From Poriferisodalis sp965208925 (GTDB taxonomy: Bacteria > Actinomycetota > Acidimicrobiia > Acidimicrobiales > Poriferisodalaceae): DNA of 64,000 bases. The stretch is taken from positions 3,596,001 through 3,660,000 of the forward strand of contig NZ_OZ242364.1 of assembly GCF_965208925.1 (NCBI RefSeq), in the 5' to 3' direction. Below are positions 32,061-42,000 of this stretch, one piece after another; positions within the stretch are counted from its first letter, which is position 1, and the number at the start of each line of letters is the position of its first letter. The notes beneath the pieces are model-generated. The model did no database searches, was not told where the DNA came from, and worked only from the letters and a program-made list of their open reading frames with translations. The translations under genes were made by a program, and so were the position numbers.

Positions 32061-35000
32061 AGGGCCGAAGAATTCTTCGGCCAAACCAGGCTGGCTCGCC
32101 CACGGCGCCTCCATCGCCGCTTCACCCCTTCAATGAAGGGCCGAAGAATTCTTCGGCCAAACCCTGGGCGCTCGGCCGAGTGCATGACGGGTAGCGGCCT
32201 TCAATGAAGGGCCGAAGAATTCTTCGGCCAAACTGGCTCGTCATCGAGCCACGCCGAAGCGTGCAAGAGCCTTCAATGAAGGGCCGAAGAATTCTTCGGC
32301 CAAACGACGAGTACCGGGGCAGCTGGTGACCCTCGCCGACGCCCTTCAATGAAGGGCCGAAGAATTCTTCGGCCAAACAAGACGACCACCTGCTCATCGG
32401 CTGGCGGTCGTGCCTCCTTCAATGAAGGGCCGAAGAATTCTTCGGCCAAACCAGCGCCGGATGCTGCGGCAGCGGGCCGAGTTCGACCTTCAATGAAGGG
32501 CCGAAGAATTCTTCGGCCAAACATGCCGTGCGGGCACTAGCTCAGCTATCGGCACAGGCTTCAATGAAGGGCCGAAGAATTCTTCGGCCAAACCCGGTGC
32601 CCGACGCCACGATCAAGGTGGATTCCACCCTTCAATGAAGGGCCGAAGAATTCTTCGGCCAAACGCCGAGGCTACTCCCCACACCTGGACGCCGGGTAGA
32701 GCGCCTTCAATGAAGGGCCGAAGAATTCTTCGGCCAAACCAGAGCGCGGCGCATTGAGCTGTTTGCCCGCTCCACGGGCCTTCAATGAAGGGCCGAAGAA
32801 TTCTTCGGCCAAACAGGGAGTCCAGCACGTTGTCGCCGGGGGCGACCCTCGCTTCAATGAAGGGCCGAAGAATTCTTCGGCCAAACCCCTGCCCATCGTG
32901 CGCACGGTGCATCAATGGGGAGATAAACCTTCAATGAAGGGCCGAAGAATTCTTCGGCCAAACAGAGAGAGGAATGGAAAGGGATGAGCGACAGAGAGAG
33001 ACCTTCAATGAAGGGCCGAAGAATTCTTCGGCCAAACCGGCATGAGGCGGGCGGCTGAGGTGCTCGACTCCGACCTTCAATGAAGGGCCGAAGAATTCTT
33101 CGGCCAAACGTGCAACGACCCATGCGCCCACGGATACGTCAAGCCCGTCCTTCAATGAAGGGCCGAAGAATTCTTCGGCCAAACACGAGGCCCCGGAGGA
33201 GCCTATCAGGGGGACCAGGAACCTTCAATGAAGGGCCGAAGAATTCTTCGGCCAAACCGACCCAGGGGCCACAGGCCGGACTGACGCTGGCAGCCTTCAA
33301 TGAAGGGCCGAAGAATTCTTCCCGGCCACCGCCCGGCAGCACCTCAGCCTTCAATGAAGGGCCGAAGAATTCTTCGGCCAAACGACCGCTCGCCGACACT
33401 CGGCAGGCGGGCACCGGGCCTTCAATGAAGGGCCGAAGAATTCTTCGGCCAAACGCGTATCATCGTCGGCGCCACGCCGAACCATCATCAGACTCCTTCA
33501 ATGAAGGGCCGAAGAATTCTTCGGCCAAACCTGCCGGGGGCGGTCGAGGCTCGGACTGACGCTGGCAGCCTTCAATGAAGGGCCGAAGAATTCTTCGGCC
33601 AAACACTCAGCGGGGGCAGCTCGTCGCCCGCATGATGCAGGCTGCGGGCTTCAATGAAGGGCCGAAGAATTCTTCGGCCAAACTTGACCAAGAAGGGCAC
33701 CGTCGCCGACAGGAACTTGCTTCAATGAAGGGCCGAAGAATTCTTCGGCCAAACCTGAGGACGTACTGCACCAAGCTGCGCATCCGCGCCCGCTTCAATG
33801 AAGGGCCGAAGAATTCTTCGGCCAAACGACATCGGAGCGCTCGTCAAGGCCGGCCACATCGAGCATGCTTCAATGAAGGGCCGAAGAATTCTTCGGCCAA
33901 ACCCGACCCGGCCGCCAACGGCCGCCACATCTCGATCGACGGCAGCTTCAATGAAGGGCCGAAGAATTCTTCGGCCAAACAAGGCCGCCATGGAGCATCT
34001 GCTGAGCCTGCACCGCGCTTCAATGAAGGGCCGAAGAATTCTTCGGCCAAACGAAAAAGGGGATCTGCACAGCGGTCGCCGATCTCGGCTGCTTCAATGA
34101 AGGGCCGAAGAATTCTTCGGCCAAACCTCATGGCCGAACTCGTCGTCGGCGGGGAGCAGCGCTCATGCTTCAATGAAGGGCCGAAGAATTCTTCGGCCAA
34201 ACTGCGCGATGTCATGGTGGAAGGCCCGTCAGGTCTGCTCCCCTTCAATGAAGGGCCGAAGAATTCTTCGGCCAAACTGACCTTGCCGACGGGAAGATCA
34301 GCCGTCCCTCGGCTGCTTCAATGAAGGGCCGAAGAATTCTTCGGCCAAACTCTCGTCTGGCCCGTCAGCTGAGCCGACCTGCTGACCGCTTCAATGAAGG
34401 GCCGAAGAATTCTTCGGCCAAACTGCTCCGACTGTCCTGCCCAGCCTCTCCGCAAGCCGCTTCAATGAAGGGCCGAAGAATTCTTCGGCCAAACCTCGCC
34501 GAGGAACTGCTCGGCGGCGCCAGCGAACGCCTCGAGCTTCAATGAAGGGCCGAAGAATTCTTCGGCCAAACCTGCCGCCCGCCGGCGGCGGCGAGACCGT
34601 CACCGCTTCAATGAAGGGCCGAAGAATTCTTCGGCCAAACGCCGCCGGCCTGTGCGCTGCGATCGCTGCGGGCATCCCCCTTCAATGAAGGGCCGAAGAA
34701 TTCTTCGGCCAAACGCGGCCGCCTCGGTGAAGGGCCGCTCGGCGCTCCGCCGAGGCGTCGCTTCAATGAAGGGCCGAAGAATTCTTCGGCCAAAACAACG
34801 ATCGTCGTTTGAGGCCAGCCCTGAATTCGCGCTTCAATGAAGGGCCGAAGAATTCTTCGGCCAAACCCCGACCGCCCGGCGACCCGGCGCGCTCTACGCG
34901 CTTCAATGAAGGGCCGAAGAATTCTTCGGCCAAACAAAGCACATCGTTGGACTATCGAGCAGACGGCCGTGCGGCGCTTCAATGAAGGGCCGAAGAATTC

Positions 35001-36045
35001 TTCGGCCAAACCTCACGGCACCCGCACCGAGGCGAGCACCGCATCGAGCTTCAATGAAGGGCCGAAGAATTCTTCGGCCAAACGCTGGCGCAGGTCCCGA
35101 GTGGACAGGGTGCACGCATCGCTCGCTTCAATGAAGGGCCGAAGAATTCTTCGGCCAAACACTCGGGCCGCGTTGGTCGCCGATGTGCAAGCGCATGCCG
35201 CTTCAATGAAGGGCCGAAGAATTCTTCGGCCAAACCCCGACAGTCACACCGCGCTGCACACCAGCAGCGCTTCAATGAAGGGCCGAAGAATTCTTCGGCC
35301 AAACCGCGGCGACAGATGCTGACCACCGCCGGCATCGTTCAATCGCCGCGCTTCAATGAAGGGCCGAAGAATTCTTCGGCCAAACTCCGGCGTCGCCGCG
35401 GGTCAGGGCGAGCCGGCTCGGCGCTTCAATGAAGGGCCGAAGAATTCTTCGGCCAAACCCCGCCACGGCCCGACGGCCACACCGCATGGTCGAGCTTCAA
35501 TGAAGGGCCGAAGAATTCTTCGGCCAAACGGCTGGGCTGTCGGCGGTGGACGACCGGCACGCGATCGCGTCGCTTCAATGAAGGGCCGAAGAATTCTTCG
35601 GCCAAACGCCTGCACCCGAGGGCCTCGGGCGTGCGACTCCGGCGCGTCGCGCGCTTCAATGAAGGGCCGAAGAATTCTTCGGCCAAACGGCGGCGTCGGC
35701 GAGCGGCCAGGCACGGCCGGCCGGCTTCAATGAAGGGCCGAAGAATTCTTCGGCCAAACCGCCACGGCCGGGTGCGGCCGTCGCATGGCCGAGCTTCAAT
35801 GAAGGGCCGAAGAATTCTTCGGCCAAACGAGTGGTGGAGCTCCAATGACGGTCGGCCGGCACGTTGGCTGGCTTCAATGAAGGGCCGAAGAATTCTTCGG
35901 GCGAACGTTCCCGACCATCGTGCTTCAATGAAGGGCCGAAGAATTCTTCGGCCAAACCCGCTGCTGAGGACCCACCAGATGATCGGCGACGTGTGACCGG
36001 GCGCAACGCGCTTCAATGAAGGGCCGAAGAATTCTTCGGCCAAAC
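32051..36045 (-). CRISPR. Type I-G CRISPR array, 55 repeats and 54 spacers
   Basis: 55 copies of a 35-nt core (36 nt with a variable terminal base). In the orientation of cas transcription (minus) each repeat starts GTTTGGCC and ends CATTGAAG, with a perfect 20-nt palindrome GGCCGAAGAA/TTCTTCGGCC inside. Most spacers are 34-46 nt. Cores begin at 32052, 32128, 32199 and so on up to 36011. Orientation minus is inferred from the ATTGAA(G) 3' end common in CRISPR repeats and from cas2 lying beyond 36216, so new spacers should enter near 36045. Repeats at 33295 and 35872 are degenerate with short spacers (about 19 and 16 nt); the spacer at 35958-36010 is 53 nt. The repeat at 34761 has one altered end base. 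Confidence 0.98.
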
Positions 36046-36215
36046 CGCTCTCGAAATCTACTGGGGTTGACCAGCGGTTTCGGGAGCAGTTGCGAGTGCT
36101 CTATGCGTAGAGGCGCTCGGGAAGCAACTTTTTCGGTTGTCAAGGTGCAGATGAAGTCCGTACTTCAGGGCTGCGAGCGCTGCCCGGGAGTTGGGGCCTG
36201 ACCGGACCGCTCGCA
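36046..36215 (-). promoter_or_regulatory. Putative CRISPR leader
   Basis: 170 bp between the last full repeat and the end of cas2, without a coding frame of interest. On the minus strand it leads into the array and contains an AT-richer stretch around 36118-36145 (CAACTTTTTCGGTTG region). Position and orientation, not a recognised motif, are the evidence. Confidence 0.55.
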
Positions 36216-36512
36216 TCAGACGATGACCGGTCCGGAGCTGGGTAGTGGTGGTGCATTGCCGAGGAAGTCGAAGCAGTCTCTGCCTCGTTCGGCAGGCATT
36301 CCGAGGTCGACGAAGGCGATCGTGTCCTCGCCGTGATGGATGACTTCGCCGAGCTCGGTCTTGAGATTGATCAACTCGATGCTGTCCAGGTCGCTGATGA
36401 ACACGCTGTAGTGCATCGGCCATCCGTATGCCTTCATGGCTTTGTGTACTTTCCGGAGGCGCTTCGGGTCTCTGATGTCGTAGGACACGAGATACCGACG
36501 GCGACCGCTCAC
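36216..36512 (-). CDS. cas2: CRISPR-associated endoribonuclease/integrase subunit Cas2
   Basis: 98 residues from GTG 36512, four bases after the cas4-cas1 stop; a longer start would add Cys-rich residues that are not Cas2-like. The ferredoxin-fold core starts RRRYLVSYDIRDPKRLRKVHKAM, including the conserved aspartate (YDI), then GWPMHYSVFISDLDSIELINLK and the strand EDTIAFVDLG. Cas2 dimers form the scaffold of the Cas1-Cas2 spacer integrase. The gene is the last of the cas operon and directly precedes the leader and array. Confidence 0.93.
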   Translation of the reverse strand: MSGRRRYLVSYDIRDPKRLRKVHKAMKAYGWPMHYSVFISDLDSIELINLKTELGEVIHHGEDTIAFVDLGMPAERGRDCFDFLGNAPPLPSSGPVIV

Positions 36513-36516
36513 GAAC

Positions 36517-38157
36517 CTACCTCGTGGTGAACGGCACGTACTCGGGAATCTCACCGAGCATGGCGGCTGCGAGCATCCGAGCCTGCACTTCGAGCACACG
36601 CCGGTAGGTGATCTTGTAGCCGTAGGTGGGATGAGTGATCTCGTGATCGAGGCGGCGTTCGTACGACGCGATGACGGCCCGGCGGGCCGCCTGCTCGAGC
36701 GCCACTCCCCCAGCGCGGACGATGAAACCGTTCTCGGCCACCTCGCCGTTGTTCACTGCGTTGATCACCACCGACTCGGCGATGATCGGCCGGAATTCCT
36801 CCGCCAGATCGAGAGCGAGAGCCGGCCGTCCGAACCTCGGCCGGTGGTACACGCCCAAGTACGGGTCGAAGCCGATGGAGTACACGACGGCGGTCAGGTC
36901 CTTGACGAGCAACGCATACAGGAACGACAGCAAGCAATTGACCGGGTCTCGCGGCGGGCGCCGGTTGCGTCCCGCGAAGTCGAACGTGCCCAGCCGGTCG
37001 TCCTTCAGCATCGATGCGAAGCTGCCGAAGTACGAGCGGGCAGCCGCTCCCTCGGTGCCCAGCAGCGACTCGACCGAATCGACCTCCGCCGCTTTCGTCG
37101 CGAGTTCTTTCAGCTGCCCGACCGCGGCGTCCACCGGTTCGCGCGAGTTGCGCATCAGCAGGGTGCGGGAGTTGCGGATCTTGCCGACGATCATCTGACG
37201 CGCCAGCGGCAGACCCGCCTGGGCCGCCACTGCGACCTGGCGCCGGCGCAGCTCCACATGCTTGGACGGCAGGCCGTGAGCGATCCCCTGGAACCAGCCT
37301 CCGTAGCTGAACCAGCACACCGGGATGTCCTCCCGGAACGCCGCTTGGAGCAGCTGAGTCGACACCTGGACGTTCCCGCTGAGATTGATCTGCGAGATGT
37401 CGATCAGGCGATCGCTGCGCACCACCTCACGATTGACCTTCACTTCCACCCGCCGCTGGCTGATCCCCAGCCGAGCGCCCTGTTCGGTCACATACAGCGG
37501 CCGTGCCTCCGAATCGCGTGGCGTCAATCGCCTCGGCGTGCCCTCCACGCGCCCGGTGTGGAAGTTGGTCTCATCGGGCAGGCAGATGCCCACCAGCGAG
37601 CAGCGCGGACACTTCGGGCTGTCCACCAGCGGCGGCGGCGCATCATCGGCAGCCGCGACACGACGCAGCCGCTCGACGGTGTCGAGCGTCTTGCCCAGCA
37701 GGCGGTCGTCGAACTCGACGGTGGTGCGTTCGCGGGACGCCGCGAAATAGAACTGACCCTCATCGCAGTCATAACCGCTGTCACGCAGGATCAGCCCGAT
37801 CGCAGCCAACTGCTGCAGCTCCGGCTCCCAAGCCGGACCATGCTTAGGCGGACGACCGCGCTTGACCTCCACCGGCACAACCCTCCCGTCGAAACCCTCC
37901 ACGATGTCGGTCTTGGCAATGAGCCCCAGCCGCTCCGAACTGACCAGCACAGAGCGCGCATTGCTCACCGGATCGTCCTCCGACGACCCGCCCATTCGGC
38001 CGCCGCCCTCATCCACACGACGATGCACGTAACGCCCATGAACAGTGTCCGAACTGTCCTCGAACCGGCTCTGGACCCACTCCAGGTAGAACAGCCGCGG
38101 GCAGTACACGAACTCATTCACCATCCGAGCCGGAACAAGATCAGGAACCTCAGTCAC
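36517..38157 (-). CDS. cas4-cas1: Cas4-Cas1 fusion protein (adaptation module of type I-G)
   Basis: 546 residues, GTG start overlapping the upstream gene by eight bases. The N-terminal 195 residues are Cas4: VNEFVYCPRLFYLEWVQ supplies the first Fe-S cysteine, VVPVEVKRG the PD-(D/E)xK active-site EVK, and CPRCSLVGIC the remaining cysteines. From about residue 215 the Cas1 domain follows (LYVTEQGARLGISQRRVEVKVN), with the helical domain NCLLSFLYALLVKDLTAVVYSIGFDPYLGVYH and LALDLAEEFRPIIAESVVIN, which include the E/H/D metal ligands. Cas4-Cas1 fusions are typical of I-G (formerly I-U) systems, where Cas4 selects PAM-flanked prespacers for integration by Cas1-Cas2. Confidence 0.96.
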   Translation of the reverse strand: MTEVPDLVPARMVNEFVYCPRLFYLEWVQSRFEDSSDTVHGRYVHRRVDEGGGRMGGSSEDDPVSNARSVLVSSERLGLIAKTDIVEGFDGRVVPVEVKRGRPPKHGPAWEPELQQLAAIGLILRDSGYDCDEGQFYFAASRERTTVEFDDRLLGKTLDTVERLRRVAAADDAPPPLVDSPKCPRCSLVGICLPDETNFHTGRVEGTPRRLTPRDSEARPLYVTEQGARLGISQRRVEVKVNREVVRSDRLIDISQINLSGNVQVSTQLLQAAFREDIPVCWFSYGGWFQGIAHGLPSKHVELRRRQVAVAAQAGLPLARQMIVGKIRNSRTLLMRNSREPVDAAVGQLKELATKAAEVDSVESLLGTEGAAARSYFGSFASMLKDDRLGTFDFAGRNRRPPRDPVNCLLSFLYALLVKDLTAVVYSIGFDPYLGVYHRPRFGRPALALDLAEEFRPIIAESVVINAVNNGEVAENGFIVRAGGVALEQAARRAVIASYERRLDHEITHPTYGYKITYRRVLEVQARMLAAAMLGEIPEYVPFTTR

Positions 38158-39067
38158 GCCACCAGACCACCTCGGGCGGTCCGAAATTGGCCAGGCCCAT
38201 GGCGCGATCGTTCCGCCGGATCGACGATTCCAAGATGCGGAACACGCCGAGGGAAGGCAGGGCTCTCTCGAGCGAGCCGTTTCCGAGGCATCCGGCGTTC
38301 GCGTGTGCGACCAAGGTGCGGGCGACGTTCAGAGTTGCCGGACGATTCCACAAGGGCCAAGAGAACGACCCGTCTCGCCACGTGCCCCGGCAGCCCGTCG
38401 TCGCCGTCTTCCTGTGGCCGGGGAAGACGGGGAACATGCTGAGCCCGAGAATGGCCAAGCACTCGGCACCCGGGACTGTCAGCTTCGGATTGTTGGTGTT
38501 GTCGGTTGGGTCGAACGCTGAGAGCGCGTATGCGCGGTCGTCGGCGATGTCCCACCGCAGCGATGGGAGCTTGCTCGTGTACTGCCACGGCCCGACAAGA
38601 GCCTCGATAAGGTCGTCTGACGTTGTGCTTGCGAGAATCTTGCGAGCCATAGCCAAGAACTTCATCTGACCGGCAGTGAAGTGGAAGTCCGTGGGCTTGG
38701 CCTTCTTGCCCGTCACGGCGTCGAGGCTTCCTTCCGCCACGAGCGAAGCCGCCAAGGCGCCGCTGCGGTGATGTCGCGCCTCGGAGAGGTACGTGCGAAT
38801 GCCGGCGGCAGGGAACTTCACATCCGTGGCCTCGGGAACCGGACACAGGGCTGGCTCAGCTCGCCACTGCGTCGCCACTTCAAGAACTCTGGCGACGATC
38901 CCGTCATGGTCGAGATCAGCCGTGACTCGTGGAACTGGGACGACCCCGTCGCTCCACCGGACGAGCGGCTGGAATGGGGTGCCTGCGAACGCGACCTGGA
39001 CACCGAGCGCGGCCAGGAATCCGAGGGGATTGTTGCCGGACAGTCCAGGCAGCTCCAGCTCCGCCAT
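38150..39067 (-). CDS. Small type I-G protein: Csb3/Cas8-like subunit or Cas3-extension family
   Basis: 305 residues. ATG 39067 shares one base with the cas3 stop (TGATG); a longer upstream frame only overlaps cas3. The start MAELELPGLSGNNPLGFLAALGVQ has the LPGLxGxNPLGFLAALG signature found in Csx17/Csb3-type proteins and also in the type I-G Cas3-extension family. The middle is rich in Trp and Tyr (WQYTSKLPSLRWDIADDRAYAL). The position directly after cas3 favours the Cas3-extension family, while the absence of any other large-subunit candidate favours a Cas8 (Csb3) role. If it is not Cas8, this locus would lack a large Cascade subunit. I cannot separate these by eye. Confidence 0.7.
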   Translation of the reverse strand: MAELELPGLSGNNPLGFLAALGVQVAFAGTPFQPLVRWSDGVVPVPRVTADLDHDGIVARVLEVATQWRAEPALCPVPEATDVKFPAAGIRTYLSEARHHRSGALAASLVAEGSLDAVTGKKAKPTDFHFTAGQMKFLAMARKILASTTSDDLIEALVGPWQYTSKLPSLRWDIADDRAYALSAFDPTDNTNNPKLTVPGAECLAILGLSMFPVFPGHRKTATTGCRGTWRDGSFSWPLWNRPATLNVARTLVAHANAGCLGNGSLERALPSLGVFRILESSIRRNDRAMGLANFGPPEVVWWRD

Positions 39068-42000
39068 CACCGGACCTCTGGGGAGGTGCGGCGAAATCCG
39101 TGCGCTTCGGCCTCGCTCTGCCGGTGGTCTGCCAAGCGGAGGATCGCTTCCAGCCAGGCGAGGCCGTGGTGCCCGTATCTGGCACAGAGCCGCCAGAACC
39201 GGTCGGCCATGTCCAGCGCCAACGAGGTCTCGCTGAAGTCGGTCCGCGTGTTCAGCAGGCTGCCGTTGAGCCCATAGGTGAGATCTTGGGGGCACGCGTC
39301 GGGCAGGATCGCTGCGAGCGGCCGGGCATTGCCGTGATGGGTGGCCAGCAGGTGCAGCACGAGATCGGGGTCATGGGCCCCGCCCAGGGCTTCGGGCGCC
39401 GACTGTGCCAGCGCCACGCTCGCGAACTCGTGACGGGCGGGCGGCCACGCGTGCGGACGGGTGCGAGCCCCAGGAAGCGACTTGGCGAGAGGCTCGCGCA
39501 GCATCGCCAATGCAACCCGATCGTGACCGACCATCTGCGCCTGAAACCTGGGGTCGACCTTGCCCAGATCGTGCAGTTCGCCGGCGAGCCGCATGTCGTT
39601 CGCCAACTCGGCGGAGAGCCCGAGACGTTCGGCGAAATCTGCTGCGCGCTCGCCCACGCCGGCGAGATGGTCGCCGAGCCGTATCGCTGTTCCCGTGAGC
39701 GACGGCTCATCGTCGCCGCCCGTCCCCGTCATGTCGACAGATCGCTCGACGATCACGTAGTAGTTCGGCAGATCCCGCTGTCGGGCCGGCCCCTCGGCTC
39801 CGCCGCCGGCGTGTGCGATCAGCTCGACGTCAAAGTCGGCGCCATCGCCGAGGTGCTCCAAGACCCCGATGCCGTCCTCGTCGGCGGCGGACTCGTCGCC
39901 GAACAGCCACCGCAAATGCTGCGGCACTGCTGTGAGCCGTCGATCCATCAGCTCGTACAGCTCGTCTATCCATAGCAGGATCCGGAGCTTGGGCGACCGC
40001 GATCCGCCGTCGTCGATCTCGACGTCAACATCGCCAGGCGAGAGATCGTCGCTGAGGGGCCTCGGCAGCCTCGGAGTCTCGTCGCCCAGCCACGCCCGCA
40101 ACTGACGGTCCAACTGCTCGTCGAGTCGAACGGTCCGACGCCGCCGGCCCGCCCACTGTGCCTCGTCGCCGAGATCATGCACAGCCACGTCGCTTGGGGC
40201 CGTTTCGCTCGCGGCTGTGTCTGGAGCGGCGGCCTCTCCGCGCGGCAGAGGATTCCACGTGCCGTCGCTGAGGCCTCCGACGCCGGGATGGGCGAGCAGC
40301 ACGTCGCCGGGCCCGATGTCCTCGACGGCGATCTCCCGCACGACGTCGTTGCCACCGACGTAGCACCGGACCGTTGTCGACTCCCCGGCACCCGGCGCAT
40401 CGCCGGGGCTTCTTCGCGCGCTGGCGGCGCAGGCGACATCGGCGACGAGTGTCTCTTCGCCGCCTCGCAGCCATGCCTTGGCGGCAGAGAGCGGCACCGG
40501 CAGCTGTTCTGCCGGACGCGGCGGCACTAGCCGCAGCGCATCTGGGCTGCGGTCCCAGCGCCACACGATGGCCACCTCGGGTTCGGGCGGGTTGTCGTCG
40601 AAGCCGTGCAGGAAGTCACCGATCTCAGGCTGTACCAGCGGCTCGGGGCTTGTCTGTGTCCATGCGTCCATGTGGGTGCACAGCAGCAGGGGGGACCTTC
40701 GGGTTGGCGCGGCCGCCTCGTGGGGGAAGCCGTGGAGTTGGGTGCTCGCAGGACCGATGTCGATCTGGCCGTCGTCGGCGCGGGCCGACAGCTCGTTCCA
40801 CGTCACCCGAACGGCTTCGCCGTAGATCGGGTCGGGCCGCTTGCCATTGAGCTCAGTCTTGAGGCCGAGCACCCAGCAGCGTGCGGGCTCGCCGGTGCGC
40901 TCGGCCAAGGTGCCGCGGCGGTCGAGACGGCCGACGCGTTGGCGGAGGCTGTCGAGCGGGCTTGCCTCGGTGACGAGCGCGTCGAAGCTGAAGTCGGCGC
41001 CGACCTCGATGGCCTGTGTCGCCACGACGACGGTGCGCTCGGCATCGGGGTCGCGGCTGTCGGGGTCGACCAGCGCTTCGATCTCGCGGAGTCGTCGCTG
41101 ACGGTCCAGCGGTCGCATGCGACCGGTGAGCAGATGCGCCGTGACGCCGGCTTCGGACAGCGCGCGCTGCACCTCGCGTGCCGTGCGCACCCGATTCACG
41201 ATGACGCCGATGCTTCGCTCAGCGCCGCTCAGGTCGTTCTGGATGGTGCGCACGACCGCCGTGGGCAGCGCCGAATGCGCGCTGCGGCCTGCTACCTCGA
41301 CCAAGCGGGCGCGCTTGGCGGACCGAGCGATGCGTCGCAGCCGTGCCGCGGCCTCGCTGCTGCCCTCGAGATCGAGGTCGGGCTGCAGCTCGAACCGGTC
41401 TCCGCCATCGATCGCAGGCGTGGCCGACATCTCGACGATCCCGCCCCGCCGGGGCAGCAGCGAGCCGTTGAAGGAGTTCGCTGACGGCTCGCTGCGCACG
41501 TCTCGCAGCGTGGCGGCGAACGGCTTGCTCAGGTGGACCTCGTCGAGGATGACCAGGCAGTCATTGCCCGCGAGCCCGGCGTGGATCGGACGCATCGCTT
41601 CGCTGATGCCGTAGCCGCGGAACAGCAGCTTCGAGCCGAACTGATCCACGGTGGAGACCATCACCCACGGCTGGTCGGGCTGTGTCGCCCAGGCGTTGTC
41701 GAGCGGAATGCCGCCGCGCAGCGCCGAGACGCCGACCGGTGCATCGGCGTCGCCAGCGACCTCGCTGAGCGCGTCGCGCACGCTGGCGAGCACCCCGCTG
41801 TCTGCGGCGCGGATGGAATCGCTGATCAGCCGGGCTCGCTTGCAGACCTGGTCGACGACGATGCGCCGGTCGATGACAAAGACGATGCGCCTCGGGAATA
41901 CCTCGGGGCGGGCGGCGAGCGCGAAGACCGCTGTGTCGAGCACGGCTGTCTTGCCCGCACCGGTCGGCAGATCGATCACGTCCGGCCATCGCTCCTCGCA

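Noticed and set aside
32100..36010. Many open frames on both strands within 32.1-36.0 kb with motifs such as FNEGPKNSSAK or FGRRILRPFIEG
   Set aside because: They are translations of the CRISPR repeat, whose length and lack of stops keep frames open; there are no start sites or families.
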